From the NCBI GenBank assembly GCA_910588825.1, contig CAJURF010000063.1, forward strand, positions 1-22,080: a stretch of 22,080 bases of DNA, written 5' to 3'. This stretch comes from an uncultured Lachnospiraceae bacterium. Its GTDB lineage: Bacteria; Bacillota; Clostridia; Lachnospirales; Lachnospiraceae. The notes below the pieces were generated by a model, which saw nothing but the letters and a program-made list of their open reading frames with translations, searched no databases and was not told where the DNA came from. This document shows, piece by piece, positions 7,697-15,372 of the stretch (within the stretch, counting starts at the first letter, position 1; the number at the start of each line of letters is the position of its first letter). The position numbers and the translations under genes are program-made.

Positions 7697-8712
7697 CTAT
7701 AATCCCTTTTTTAATAACAATTCCTTGGCAGAAATTCCAGGTTCTGTCATATGTACCGGCTCCAAAATCTCATCCAGCTCCTCATCAGTCAGCAGCTTCT
7801 CCTGGAGGATCAAAGAGCGGACGGATTCTCCTGTCTTCATAGCTTTTTTCGCGATCTCCGCCGCTTTCTGATATCCCACATGAGGACAGATGGCCGTAAT
7901 GATTCCAACGCTGTTCTCCACCAAAGAACGGCATCTGTCTCTATTGGCTGTAATTCCGGCAACACAATTATCCACAAATGTCTGTACCGCATAAGCCAGA
8001 GTGTCGATAGACTGGAACATACAGTAAAAAATGATAGGTTCGAAGGCGTTCAGTTCCAGCTGTCCTGCCTCTGCCGACATGGTGATGGTCACATCATTTC
8101 CGATAATGTTAAAGGCCACCTGATTGACCACCTCCGGGATTACCGGGTTTACCTTTCCAGGCATGATGGAAGAACCGTTCTGTCTTGCAGGCAGGTTGAT
8201 CTCCGCAAATCCAGTTCTCGGTCCGGAAGACATGAGACGGAAATCATTGGCAATTTTTGATAAGGTAACTGCACAGGCTTTGATGGCACCGGATACGGCA
8301 ACAAAAGGGTCCAGATTCTGAGTAGCGTCAATCAGGTCAAAGGCCTGCACCAGTTCCATACCGGACACCTCAGCCAGATTGGGGACGATTCGTTTCAGAT
8401 AAGCAGGATCTGCATTAATTCCCGTCCCGATCGCAGTGCCTCCCATGTTTAGAAAACACATTTCTCCCATCGCTTCATCCATACGTCTGATATCCCGCAT
8501 AATTTTTTCCTTCTAAAATTTCATCACAGGTCTTGACAATGGCATCGGCAATCTTTCTGTCCAGAATTCCAACCTCGCAGTTTGTAATGGCTGCCGCTTT
8601 TTTGATGTAGGCGAGACTATTGATAATTTCCGGATGCATATTTAGTCCCGTAATGCGAAAATTTTCTGCGGCACGAAGGGACTGCACCCCGTAATAATTC
8701 TTTACTTTCCAT
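7697..8712 (-). pseudogene. aspA: Aspartate ammonia-lyase remnant with internal deletion
   Basis: Two out-of-frame pieces match aspartase. The upstream piece has YYGVQSLRAAENF, then AYIKKAAAITN and DAIVKTCDEILEGK. At about 8500-8515 the sequence jumps to RDIRRMDEA and NMGGTAIGTGINAD in another frame. It continues through the fumarase/aspartase signature GSSIMPGKVNPVIPE to a normal C terminus. Roughly 120-130 residues are missing, including the substrate-binding segments before NMGGTAIGTG, and the N terminus before YYGV is also damaged. A possible ATG at 8712 is in the wrong frame and lacks a ribosome site. Aspartase converts aspartate to fumarate and ammonia; this copy cannot. It lies convergent to ansA, as part of the same decayed catabolic island. 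Confidence 0.9.
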
Positions 8713-8725
8713 ATTCAGAAAATAA

Positions 8726-8754
8726 TTGAATATGTATGAGAGAATTGCTATACT
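8726..8754 (+). promoter_or_regulatory. Sigma-A promoter for the AAA-ATPase gene
   Basis: TTGAAT (8726-8731), a 17-bp spacer and TATACT (8749-8754) with an upstream TGC extension. AAAGGAGG and the ATG at 8781 follow. The promoter overlaps the damaged 5' end of the aspA remnant. Confidence 0.65.
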
Positions 8755-8780
8755 AAGAAGATGAAAAGGAGGCTGCATCT

Positions 8781-10355
8781 ATGGGAGTTTATCTGAATCC
8801 GGGGAACAGGGGGTTTTGGGAGTCTGTCCGTTCTGAAATCTATGTGGATAAGACAGGATTGATTGCAGAGACAAATAAGTGTATCAATACAGAGCAGAAG
8901 TTTCTTTGTGTGAGCAGGCCCAGGCGTTTTGGAAAATCCATGGCTTTAAAAATGCTTGCTGCCTATTACAGCTGCGGCTGTGATTCTAAAGGGCTGTTTG
9001 CGGGATTCAGTATTGCGGGGAATCCAACGTACAAGGAGCATTTGAACCGGTATGATGTGGTTTTTCTGAATATGCAGCAGTTTCTGATTGAGGCATCTCC
9101 TGGGAAGGTGACAGAATATCTGGAACAGGAAGTACTGGAAGAATTAAACGAAGAGTATGGAACTGTTTTAAAAGGGCGTGAAATGGGACTTGCCGCTGCG
9201 TTCCGGAAAATCTATGCTAAAACGGATAAACAATTTATTTTTCTGATCGACGAGTGGGAGTGTGTTATGCGTGAAAGGCAGGAGTCGGAAACTCTGCAGA
9301 AACAGTATCTGGATTTTTTGAGGAATCTTTTAAAAGACCAGCCGTATGTTGCGCTTGCGTATATGACCGGTATTCTTCCTGTGAAAAAGTATGGCCAGCA
9401 TTCGGCACTGAATATGTTCTGGGAGTATTCCATGACGGACCAGTTTGCTTTTGAGAAATATACCGGTTTTACAGAAGATGAGGTAAAAGTATTATGCGAG
9501 AAATATGATATGGATTTTGCCCTGATCAGCAACTGGTATGATGGATATCAGTTCCGGGAGTTTCAACATATTTATAATCCAAGGTCTGTCGTTGCGGCAA
9601 TGAAAAACCGAATACTGTCAAATTACTGGACTTCAACAGAGACCTATGAAGCCCTGAAAATCTATATGGATATGGATTTCGACGGGCTTCGGTCAGATAT
9701 TGTACGGATGCTCGGAGGCGGACGCGTCAAAGTCAACATGTGGAGTTTTCAGAATGATATGAAAAATTTCAGGACAAAAGATGATGTGCTTACACTGCTG
9801 ATTCATTTGGGATACCTTGCATATGATTCCAAAGAAGAAGAAGCGTTTATCCCCAATAAGGAAATCATCGGAGAGTTTGAAAATGCCATGAGTGTAAGCG
9901 GCTGGCCGGAAATTGTGCGCATTTTAAAGGCATCAGACAAATTGCTGGAAGATACGCTGAATGGGGATGAAAGAAGCGTTGCCGAGGGACTTGACAGGGC
10001 GCATACAGAAGCGGCCTCGATTCTGACTTATAACGATGAAAATTCGCTGGCGTGTGCGATTGGCCTTGCATATTACAGCGCAAGAAAAGATTACAGGCTC
10101 ATAAGGGAGCTGCCCGCAGGACATGGTTTTGCTGATATTGTATTTTTGCCGCTGCCCTCCGTAAATAAACCGGCGCTTGTGGTAGAAGTAAAATATGACA
10201 AGACAGCTCATACAGCAATACAGCAGATCAAAGACAGGCAGTACACCCAGGCGTTAGAAGGATATGCGGGTGAAATACTGGCTGTAGGAATCAATTATGA
10301 TAGGGACAATGTCAACAAACCGCACAGCTGCGTGATAGAGAGGATAGAAAAGTAA
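8781..10355 (+). CDS. AAA-ATPase-like protein with C-terminal PD-(D/E)XK nuclease domain
   Basis: A 524-residue protein of the family annotated as 'AAA family ATPase / PD-(D/E)XK nuclease superfamily' (AAA-ATPase_like plus PDDEXK_9), abundant and multicopy in Clostridia and Bacteroidetes. The N terminus has the family's opening GNRGFWESVRSEIYVDKTG, then a Walker A variant SRPRRFGKS (45-53) and a Walker B FLIDEWE (154-160). The C terminus has the nuclease core, GFADIVF with Asp452 and VVEVKYD with Glu469 and Lys471. Length is normal and both active sites look complete. Its cellular role is not established; links to mobile elements and defence are commonly suspected. It stands alone under its own promoter between the aspA remnant and mobile-DNA debris. 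AAAAGGAGGCTGCATCTATG sets the start. Confidence 0.88.
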   Translation: MGVYLNPGNRGFWESVRSEIYVDKTGLIAETNKCINTEQKFLCVSRPRRFGKSMALKMLAAYYSCGCDSKGLFAGFSIAGNPTYKEHLNRYDVVFLNMQQFLIEASPGKVTEYLEQEVLEELNEEYGTVLKGREMGLAAAFRKIYAKTDKQFIFLIDEWECVMRERQESETLQKQYLDFLRNLLKDQPYVALAYMTGILPVKKYGQHSALNMFWEYSMTDQFAFEKYTGFTEDEVKVLCEKYDMDFALISNWYDGYQFREFQHIYNPRSVVAAMKNRILSNYWTSTETYEALKIYMDMDFDGLRSDIVRMLGGGRVKVNMWSFQNDMKNFRTKDDVLTLLIHLGYLAYDSKEEEAFIPNKEIIGEFENAMSVSGWPEIVRILKASDKLLEDTLNGDERSVAEGLDRAHTEAASILTYNDENSLACAIGLAYYSARKDYRLIRELPAGHGFADIVFLPLPSVNKPALVVEVKYDKTAHTAIQQIKDRQYTQALEGYAGEILAVGINYDRDNVNKPHSCVIERIEK

Positions 10356-10358
10356 TAG

Positions 10359-10454
10359 AAAATTTTTAACGAGCCAGAGGCTGTTGCCAGTGAAGTGCCT
10401 GATTTTGCATACCTGCTCACCGAACCTGCCAGCGAACTGCCGGAAGCCCGGTAA
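10359..10454 (+). pseudogene. Possible 3'-end fragment of a lost mobile-element gene
   Basis: Directly after the AAA-ATPase stop, a codon-like stretch reads EPEAVASEVPDF, AYLLTEPASELPEAR and stop (10371-10454), with acidic, proline-rich composition. It has no start codon or ribosome site and is preceded in frame by a stop at 10356. It looks like the tail of a gene whose body was lost. The family is not recognised, and a chance reading is possible. Confidence 0.3.
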
Positions 10455-10517
10455 AGAAGAAGTTAAAACACCATAAAAGGCTGCTAACCTTTGAAAACGT
10501 AAAAAGGCAAAAGGGGT

Positions 10518-11054
10518 TCATTTTGAAACATTCTTTATTTTTGCATTATAATTTTTACACGCTGTTTCTAATTTGGGAAAGTTCAGACAGCGATTTCTGC
10601 CTGAAAAGAGTTCGTTGGATATATATTTTTTATATAAGACATTAGCTTTATTACAAATTACTTCACTATTTTCTTGGCACCATTCCAATTCCTGACTGCA
10701 TAATTTTTTGTAATATTTGATGCTATTCCTGTCTCTTCTAAAGATGGTGGTATCAATAAGTTGTAATTGAGCTTCTTCAATAGGTATCATCAAATTGAAA
10801 TTAAGGACACCTAATAATTTTCCGTTGATTTCAATCTTGGAGAAATCCATAGAATTTTTCATTTTTTTATGTTTTTCTTTGGGTGATGACAGAGGGATGC
10901 AATATTTATGAACACCACAAATAATAACAATTCCCACGAAAACTCTGTTATCTTTTCCTGTCTGTGGCGAAACAGAAAGTACTTTATCGTCAATATTATG
11001 TAGATTACGGATATATTTCATATCCACCTTGTACAATTTAAAATTTGTCTGCAT
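10518..11054 (-). CDS. ToxN/AbiQ-family endoribonuclease, type III toxin
   Basis: A 178-residue basic protein close in length to ToxN (171) and AbiQ (182). It shows the family's early LYKVDMKYI, the YCIPLSSPKEKHKKM block (51-65) and GVLNFNLMIPI (82-92), followed by a helical C-terminal half with KANVLYKKY. In type III systems the protein is a sequence-specific RNase held inactive by a small RNA made from the DNA just upstream; many act as phage-abortive systems. The context fits exactly: promoter, structured RNA, intrinsic terminator, ribosome site (AAGGAGATAT) and toxin ATG within 150 nt. The gene is clearly more AT-rich than its neighbours and sits among mobile debris, suggesting acquisition by transfer. 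Specific subfamily (ToxIN, CptIN or TenpIN) is not certain. Confidence 0.85.
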   Translation of the reverse strand: MQTNFKLYKVDMKYIRNLHNIDDKVLSVSPQTGKDNRVFVGIVIICGVHKYCIPLSSPKEKHKKMKNSMDFSKIEINGKLLGVLNFNLMIPIEEAQLQLIDTTIFRRDRNSIKYYKKLCSQELEWCQENSEVICNKANVLYKKYISNELFSGRNRCLNFPKLETACKNYNAKIKNVSK

Positions 11055-11066
11055 ATATCTCCTTGT

Positions 11067-11100
11067 AAAAAAATGGCTATGCGTTATTGCATAGCCATTT
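11067..11100 (-). terminator. Intrinsic terminator between antitoxin RNA and toxin
   Basis: On the minus strand, AAATGGCTATGC and GCATAGCCATTT form a 12-bp stem with a 6-nt loop, ending in seven T (11073-11067). It lies 12 nt before the toxin start codon. Such a leaky terminator between the RNA antitoxin and the toxin is a hallmark of type III systems, setting an excess of RNA over toxin. Confidence 0.85.
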
Positions 11101-11164
11101 GTGTAGTAACTCCATTAGAGTTGCTATCGCTTTTAGCAGTCCACTTGCGGTAGGACTCACCACT
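11101..11164 (-). ncRNA. Putative type III antitoxin RNA (ToxI-like) with cloverleaf fold
   Basis: The transcript from the promoter at 11171-11198 should start near 11164 and end at the terminator. Unlike known ToxI, CptI and TenpI RNAs, no clear tandem repeat is visible. Instead the bases form four abutting helices: P1 GUGGU/ACUAC (11163-11159 with 11107-11103), P2 AGUCC/GGACU (11157-11138, extendable past a bulged U by AC/GU), P3 GCUA/UAGC (11137-11123) and P4 AACUC/GAGUU (11122-11108). Only one base (11158) is unpaired at the junction. The P2 loop CGC and P3 loop GCG could kiss. Its role as antitoxin is inferred from position; the fold is drawn by hand, not computed. Confidence 0.65.
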
Positions 11165-11170
11165 GATAAT

Positions 11171-11198
11171 ATAATACCACATTTCTGAGAAAAGTCAA
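11171..11198 (-). promoter_or_regulatory. Promoter of the antitoxin RNA and toxin
   Basis: On the minus strand TTGACT (11198-11193) and TATTAT (11176-11171) are 16 bp apart. This is the only good promoter before the structured RNA and the toxin, so it should drive both. Confidence 0.6.
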
Positions 11199-11431
11199 CC
11201 CATGGCAATCACAGATAAATATCTCCCGGATGGGTGCAAAACAAAAAAATATTGATTACGTTCATGTGAACCAGTTCAGGGATTGACAGATATGTTGATT
11301 GCTGTGCCGGTCATTTTATTCGCCACCCCGGTGGCATTGACAGCAGCCTCTTTTGCCCAACAGCAAAATATGAAACGATGTACTAGGATCTGCGGCAAAC
11401 AGCATATGGCGGTTGGAAGGGGTGTTTTTTG

Positions 11432-11581
11432 TTATTTCCTAATAAAATAGGAAGAAGACAGAAACAAACCACCTAAAACACCATAGAGAGCAGCCATTTC
11501 AAAGTTGTGTGATACGCCGCTTATGACAGCAGCTGCCAGCCAGATGAACCCCATAATTCCACGAATATATACATGACGCAT
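11432..11581 (-). CDS. 49-residue membrane peptide near a LytTR/GHKL system
   Basis: A short gene with a full ribosome site (AAGGAGG, 8 nt before ATG 11581) and its own promoter. The peptide starts MRHVYIRG and has two hydrophobic segments, about residues 9-23 (IMGFIWLAAAVISGV) and 31-47 (ALYGVLGGLFLSSSYFI), separated by the polar SHNFEM. It ends FIRK. It is predicted to be a membrane hairpin. No double-glycine leader or AgrD-like C-terminal acidic tail is present, so it is not an obvious autoinducer. It lies downstream of, and in the same direction as, the response regulator and histidine kinase genes, which may control it. I cannot assign a function. Between it and the antitoxin promoter (11199-11431) I see no gene. 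Confidence 0.65.
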   Translation of the reverse strand: MRHVYIRGIMGFIWLAAAVISGVSHNFEMAALYGVLGGLFLSSSYFIRK

Positions 11582-11625
11582 AGTTGTTACCTCCTTGAAA
11601 ATTGTTCTTTGTTTGTTGTGTCTAT

Positions 11626-11654
11626 ATCATAACTGAAAAGGGGAGGCTGTGCAA
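11626..11654 (-). promoter_or_regulatory. Promoter of the 49-residue peptide gene
   Basis: Minus strand TTGCAC (11654-11649), 17-bp spacer and TATGAT (11631-11626). Transcription would start near 11619, giving a leader of about 38 nt before the ATG. Confidence 0.5.
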
Positions 11655-11699
11655 AAATGTCCGCAAACGGAAGGTTTTTGGCCGTGAAATAAAATCAAC

Positions 11700-11774
11700 G
11701 TACCGCCCACCGCCGAAGAATTACAGCAGGAGATTGAAGCTGAACGCAGAAGGATTGAGGAAGCGCAGGGCTGA
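11700..11774 (+). pseudogene. Possible fragment of a mobile-element gene
   Basis: The frame reads VPPTAEELQQEIEAERRR then IEEAQG and stop at 11774, a charged helical tail with sensible codon usage. The same frame has a stop at 11685 and there is no start signal, so only a 3' remnant could be present. The style resembles C-terminal tails of conjugative-element proteins, but no family is recognised. Confidence 0.3.
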
Positions 11775-11788
11775 CTACAGCTCCTTAG

Positions 11789-13084
11789 TCAAATTTTAAG
11801 ATTCTGATAAGACAAGACAGCCACAGCCCGGAATGTATTTTCTGAGTAAGAGGTCTGCACCATGCCGTCATATTTTTCGGCTGCGGTCTGGGCGCTTTTT
11901 AACCCCCAGCCATGCAGTCCATCCCTGTCTTTTGAGGTTTTCAGGGCACCGTCTGCTTCAATGGGAGCAGTCACAAAGCTGTTTTCCACTTTTATGACCA
12001 GCATCTGGTTAATACGGCGGATGGTAAGGTGAATAAACCGCTGTTTTGGCTCAGGGATCTGTCTGGCCGCTTCCAGGGCATTATCCAGCAGATTCCCCAG
12101 GACAGCGCATAAGTCGGCGCTTCTCAGACTGGTGTGGCGGGGAAATTCCGCCTGTGCCTGAAATTCTATTTTGTTTTCCTGGGCGGACATGGCTTTGCTG
12201 TTTATCAGGTAGTCTATGGTTTCATCTCCTGTCCATACCGTGTTGGTCATTTCCCGTATAGGTGTCTGCAGTTCGTCCAGATACTGCATAGCTTCCTGAG
12301 CTTTTTTATGTGTGAGTAACTGGCGCAGCACGCCCATATGATTATGAAAGTCATGGAACAATTTTGCATTCACTGCATAAGCATGGTTCAAAGTGGTATA
12401 GTCACGTTCCAGAAGCTCTGCCTGCTGGGATTTCAGCGCAGCCAGCTCCTTCTCCATTTCGTACTGCCGGTTTACGTTGAACACCAGAACAGACATGATT
12501 AAGACAACCGCCAGAATTGTCCACATTTCCAGTGTGTCGTCAGGGATGGCAAGAGCAGTCTGCTGGGATAAGGTCACAACTGCGAGAAATCCTGCCATGG
12601 CAATCACAGAGGCAGAGCGAAATGCACGTTCACCAGTCATATCCGGATGTTTGAACACATACCATGCCAGAGCAGCCAGCACCAGATGCAGTAGCCATAC
12701 GGCAATCTGTCCATATCCGGTTCTGGAATCAAGGAATGCCGGGGAGGAAAAGAGCACCCCTGCCCATGCCGAAAAAAGAAACTGCCAGAATGAAAGGGCG
12801 ATCTCATAGAAAATACTGATGAACAGGCTCATTCTGGTGTCCGCTCTTTGGAAACGGCTGGCGCAGACAACGATTAAAACTGTTTCTGATACCATGCGGT
12901 AAAAGTCTGACATCCCTGTCACAGTGAGTATGACGGAGAGCACAGTGATACCGGCCAGAACAGACAATACCCCCTTTTTTCCCGGTCTGCTGGATGAGAG
13001 CAGCCGGAAAATCAGGAAGAAACAGATAACGCCCCTCACACCTGCGGCTGCCATATTTGACAATAAGATAAGACAATCCATCAT
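11789..13084 (-). CDS. GHKL-domain sensor histidine kinase (AgrC-like)
   Basis: A 431-residue membrane kinase. The first 205 residues contain about six hydrophobic segments, then a helical linker (QYEMEKELAALKSQQAELLERD). The phosphoacceptor region is KLFHDFHNHMGVLRQLL, with His near residue 244 and a second His three positions on. The GHKL ATPase has the N-box LGNLLDNALEAA (about 330-341) and the G-box GWGLKSAQ (about 393-400). This is the architecture of AgrC/FsrC-type receptors for peptides. ATG 13084 overlaps the response-regulator stop by four bases (ATGA), with GGGGGA 7 nt upstream. It forms an operon with the response regulator. The cognate signal is unknown; no AgrB/AgrD pair is in the window. 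Confidence 0.92.
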   Translation of the reverse strand: MMDCLILLSNMAAAGVRGVICFFLIFRLLSSSRPGKKGVLSVLAGITVLSVILTVTGMSDFYRMVSETVLIVVCASRFQRADTRMSLFISIFYEIALSFWQFLFSAWAGVLFSSPAFLDSRTGYGQIAVWLLHLVLAALAWYVFKHPDMTGERAFRSASVIAMAGFLAVVTLSQQTALAIPDDTLEMWTILAVVLIMSVLVFNVNRQYEMEKELAALKSQQAELLERDYTTLNHAYAVNAKLFHDFHNHMGVLRQLLTHKKAQEAMQYLDELQTPIREMTNTVWTGDETIDYLINSKAMSAQENKIEFQAQAEFPRHTSLRSADLCAVLGNLLDNALEAARQIPEPKQRFIHLTIRRINQMLVIKVENSFVTAPIEADGALKTSKDRDGLHGWGLKSAQTAAEKYDGMVQTSYSENTFRAVAVLSYQNLKI

Positions 13085-13800
13085 ATATGTGTCCCCCAAT
13101 AATGATTAATTTGAGCTTTTACTTCTTGTAAATGGGCGCGGCTTATGGGGAGGGATTCGCCGTTTTTCAAAACTGCCATACCATCCTTAATCTGCATGAT
13201 ATGTATAAGATTTACAATACAGCCCCGGTCAATATAAATAAATTCTTCTGTGTCCAGTTCTCTGTAAACCTGCTGCAGGCTTTTGCGCACTTTGGAAACC
13301 CCGCCAAAAGCAGAGATACTGGCATTTTTTCCATCTCTTATAATGTAATAGATTTCTTTGCAGGGAATTTTTTCAAGGCGGCTGCTGGTCTGAATGATGT
13401 AAGATTTTCCCTCTTCCAGCTGGATCAGCTTAACCGCGTCTTGTATGGCGGCGTACAGTCGTTTTTCTATATCATTTTTCGGCACATACCGAAAAATAGA
13501 CAGCTCAAAAGCGTCGATGGCATATTCTATATGGGAAGTGATAAAGATAATCTTTACATTCGGCAGGCTGGGCTTGATTTTTTCAGCAATCTCCATTCCT
13601 GTATTTCCAGGCATTTCGATATCCAGTAAGATCAGGTCAAAGAAGAAATTGTCTTCCATAATATCATAGAGCAGGTTATCGCTGTCATGGTAGGCAGTGA
13701 TTTTCCCGGTGCTTCTGCTTTCTGTAAGACATTTTTGCGCAATCTTTTTGTGGATTTCCACGGCAGTATGGTCATCATCACAGACAGCTATGTGTAACAT
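13081..13800 (-). CDS. LytTR-type response regulator
   Basis: A 239-residue two-domain regulator. The receiver domain has the acidic pocket CDDD (7-10), the phosphoacceptor Asp60 in LILLDIEMPG, and the Thr/Lys region FITSH and PKND. The C-terminal LytTR DNA-binding domain covers about residues 135-235, with EIYYIIRDGKNASI and FIYIDRGCIVNLIHI. GAGGTGAT lies upstream of the ATG at 13800. It is the first gene of an operon with the GHKL kinase. LytTR regulators usually bind paired direct repeats about one turn apart. None was clearly visible by eye near its own promoter. Confidence 0.93.
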   Translation of the reverse strand: MLHIAVCDDDHTAVEIHKKIAQKCLTESRSTGKITAYHDSDNLLYDIMEDNFFFDLILLDIEMPGNTGMEIAEKIKPSLPNVKIIFITSHIEYAIDAFELSIFRYVPKNDIEKRLYAAIQDAVKLIQLEEGKSYIIQTSSRLEKIPCKEIYYIIRDGKNASISAFGGVSKVRKSLQQVYRELDTEEFIYIDRGCIVNLIHIMQIKDGMAVLKNGESLPISRAHLQEVKAQINHYWGTHI

Positions 13801-13874
13801 TTTGCATCACCTCGTTTGTGGGTTCGGTTTTATCAATAACTGCGAAGGTGTTTTCAAATACGCTTCGGAGTTTT

Positions 13875-13903
13875 ATTATACTATTTTTGTGGGTGCTTTT
13901 CAA
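13875..13903 (-). promoter_or_regulatory. Promoter of the response regulator operon
   Basis: Minus strand TTGAAA (13903-13898), 17-bp spacer, TATAAT (13880-13875). This gives a leader of about 70 nt to the ATG at 13800. Confidence 0.7.
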
Positions 13904-13976
13904 TTTAATTCCTGCCGTCTGGCTTTCCTTTATGAAGATTTCTGAGGGCAGAAATGTCAGTTTATAGAAAATTTAT

Positions 13977-14005
13977 TTGCCATATTTTAGAAAAACAGGT
14001 ATACT
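13977..14005 (+). promoter_or_regulatory. Promoter of the Ser/Thr kinase operon
   Basis: TTGCCA (13977-13982), 17-bp spacer and TATACT (14000-14005). A small hairpin GCCTG-TT-CAGGC (about 14033-14044) follows in the leader. Confidence 0.65.
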
Positions 14006-14093
14006 GTGAACACAAAGTCTTAAGAACTCTTGCCTGTTCAGGCAGAACAATCCTTTTTGCGGAAGCGGTTTATTATAGAGAGAAGGTATCTGT

Positions 14094-15371
14094 TTGGTTG
14101 GAAAAATGATAGGGGAGAAGTATATTCTTCTGGAGAAAATAGGCCGGGGAGGGGGCGGCAGTGTCTATAAGGCGCGGGATGTGCGGCTGGGAAAGCAGTG
14201 GGCAGTTAAGCTTTTGGGGGATGGAAGGGCTGGGGAAGCAGCGGTTTTAAAATCATTGGATCACTCCATGATTCCCCGGGTGGTGGATTATCTGGAGGAA
14301 GGGGGGAATCTATGGCTGGTTATGGATTACATACCAGGGAAAAACTTGAGGGAACTCCACAGGACAGGCGGCATATCCAGACGTCTTCTGCTGGAATGGG
14401 CCCTTGACTTGTGCCAGGTACTGTCTTATCTGCACAGTCTGAGACCGCCTTATGTTCATGGGGATTTGAAGCCGGAAAATCTGGTGGTATCTCAGGATGG
14501 AAAGCTTTTCCTGGTGGATTTCGGCGCCGGGGCCGGACTGCGGGGCGGCATCTGTGAGGGGACGCCGGGATTTGCCCCGCCGGAACAGGAAAAGGGAGTG
14601 TTTACCTGTCAATGTGATATTTATGCTTTTGGGAAAACCTGGGAGCTGCTTTTGGGACGGCAGGCAGGTTCCCAGTGGAAGAAAGTGATAGAAAAATGCT
14701 GCCGTCAGTCCCCGAAAAAGCGATATCAGGAAATCGGTCAGGTGGAGAAGCGGCTGCGGAAAATGAAAAGGTACAGGGAGAGCCAGAGGCTTTTTTGGCT
14801 TTTGACCGGAGCACTGGCTGTGTGCGCCGCCGCCGGGTATTCTGCGGGACTTGGTGAAACGGTGGACAAGATGGTGGAGAACAGGCAGGCTGCCAGCGGT
14901 TTCGAAAGACAGGGACAAAGGCAGGAAGAGAGAGAAGCACAGAAAAGTACGGAGAGTGAGGAGCAGAAATGGAGAGAATTGGGAAATCTTGCGGAAAAAC
15001 TAGGGCAGACTGCGGAGATTCAGGAAGGAGCGGACAGGCAGAATGGCTTGCACAGGGCGGTGGAGAATTTGAAATTGTTTTACCAGGCAGAGAAGCAGCA
15101 AGATAGGAAACTTCGCGCCGGGCTGATTCTGGCCCGGGGGTATCGGGAAGAAAACCGTATGGAGCAGGCTGAAAGAATCTATCAGGAGCTGCTGCTTCTC
15201 TATCCGGATTCTGCGGAGTGTTATGGCAGTTACGGATGTATGCTTTTGACAATGGGGGCAGGCGTGAAACGGTTAAAAGCACTTTATCAGTTGGGGGAGC
15301 GGGCAGTATCAGATAAGGATGAATACAATTACCGGATTTGGACGGAACGGATGAAGGAAATGGGGGATTGA
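14094..15371 (+). CDS. Membrane Ser/Thr protein kinase with extracytoplasmic TPR-like region
   Basis: A 425-residue Hanks-type kinase. Seen are a Gly-rich loop GRGGGGSVYKA (18-27), Lys39 in WAVKLL, Glu48, the catalytic loop HGDLKPEN (122-129), DFG (142-144), an APPEQ (161-165) in place of APE, and Asp175 in DIYAFG. HGD instead of HRD makes it a non-RD kinase, which often lacks activation-loop control. The kinase domain is short, ending near 225. A membrane span lies at about 233-253, and the outer part has a charged coiled stretch (265-300) and a TPR-like repeat pair (about 318-390) rather than PASTA repeats. The likely start is TTG 14094, 7 nt after AGAAGG; the next ATG (14106) is 19 nt away. 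The next gene, a secreted protein, begins one base after its stop. Confidence 0.88.
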   Translation: MVGKMIGEKYILLEKIGRGGGGSVYKARDVRLGKQWAVKLLGDGRAGEAAVLKSLDHSMIPRVVDYLEEGGNLWLVMDYIPGKNLRELHRTGGISRRLLLEWALDLCQVLSYLHSLRPPYVHGDLKPENLVVSQDGKLFLVDFGAGAGLRGGICEGTPGFAPPEQEKGVFTCQCDIYAFGKTWELLLGRQAGSQWKKVIEKCCRQSPKKRYQEIGQVEKRLRKMKRYRESQRLFWLLTGALAVCAAAGYSAGLGETVDKMVENRQAASGFERQGQRQEEREAQKSTESEEQKWRELGNLAEKLGQTAEIQEGADRQNGLHRAVENLKLFYQAEKQQDRKLRAGLILARGYREENRMEQAERIYQELLLLYPDSAECYGSYGCMLLTMGAGVKRLKALYQLGERAVSDKDEYNYRIWTERMKEMGD

Positions 15372-15372
15372 T

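Noticed and set aside
10359..11054. CRISPR-like or tandem repeat array near the toxin gene
   Set aside because: No regularly spaced identical repeats; only single hairpins and non-repeated sequence.
11101..11164. Cloverleaf fold suggestive of a tRNA or tRNA-like gene
   Set aside because: The arms are too short and lack a TTCRA loop, a seven-base acceptor, a discriminator/CCA position and an anticodon arm of the right size; position fits a type III antitoxin.
11777..11788. Third copy of CTAAGGAGCTGT (minus strand) just after the histidine kinase stop
   Set aside because: Only 12 bases match the leader element at 16614; the pairing right arm and promoter are absent, so it may be chance.
11602..11799. 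65-codon plus-strand frame
   Set aside because: No ribosome site; a different frame (11700-11774) looks more protein-like, and that is itself only a fragment.
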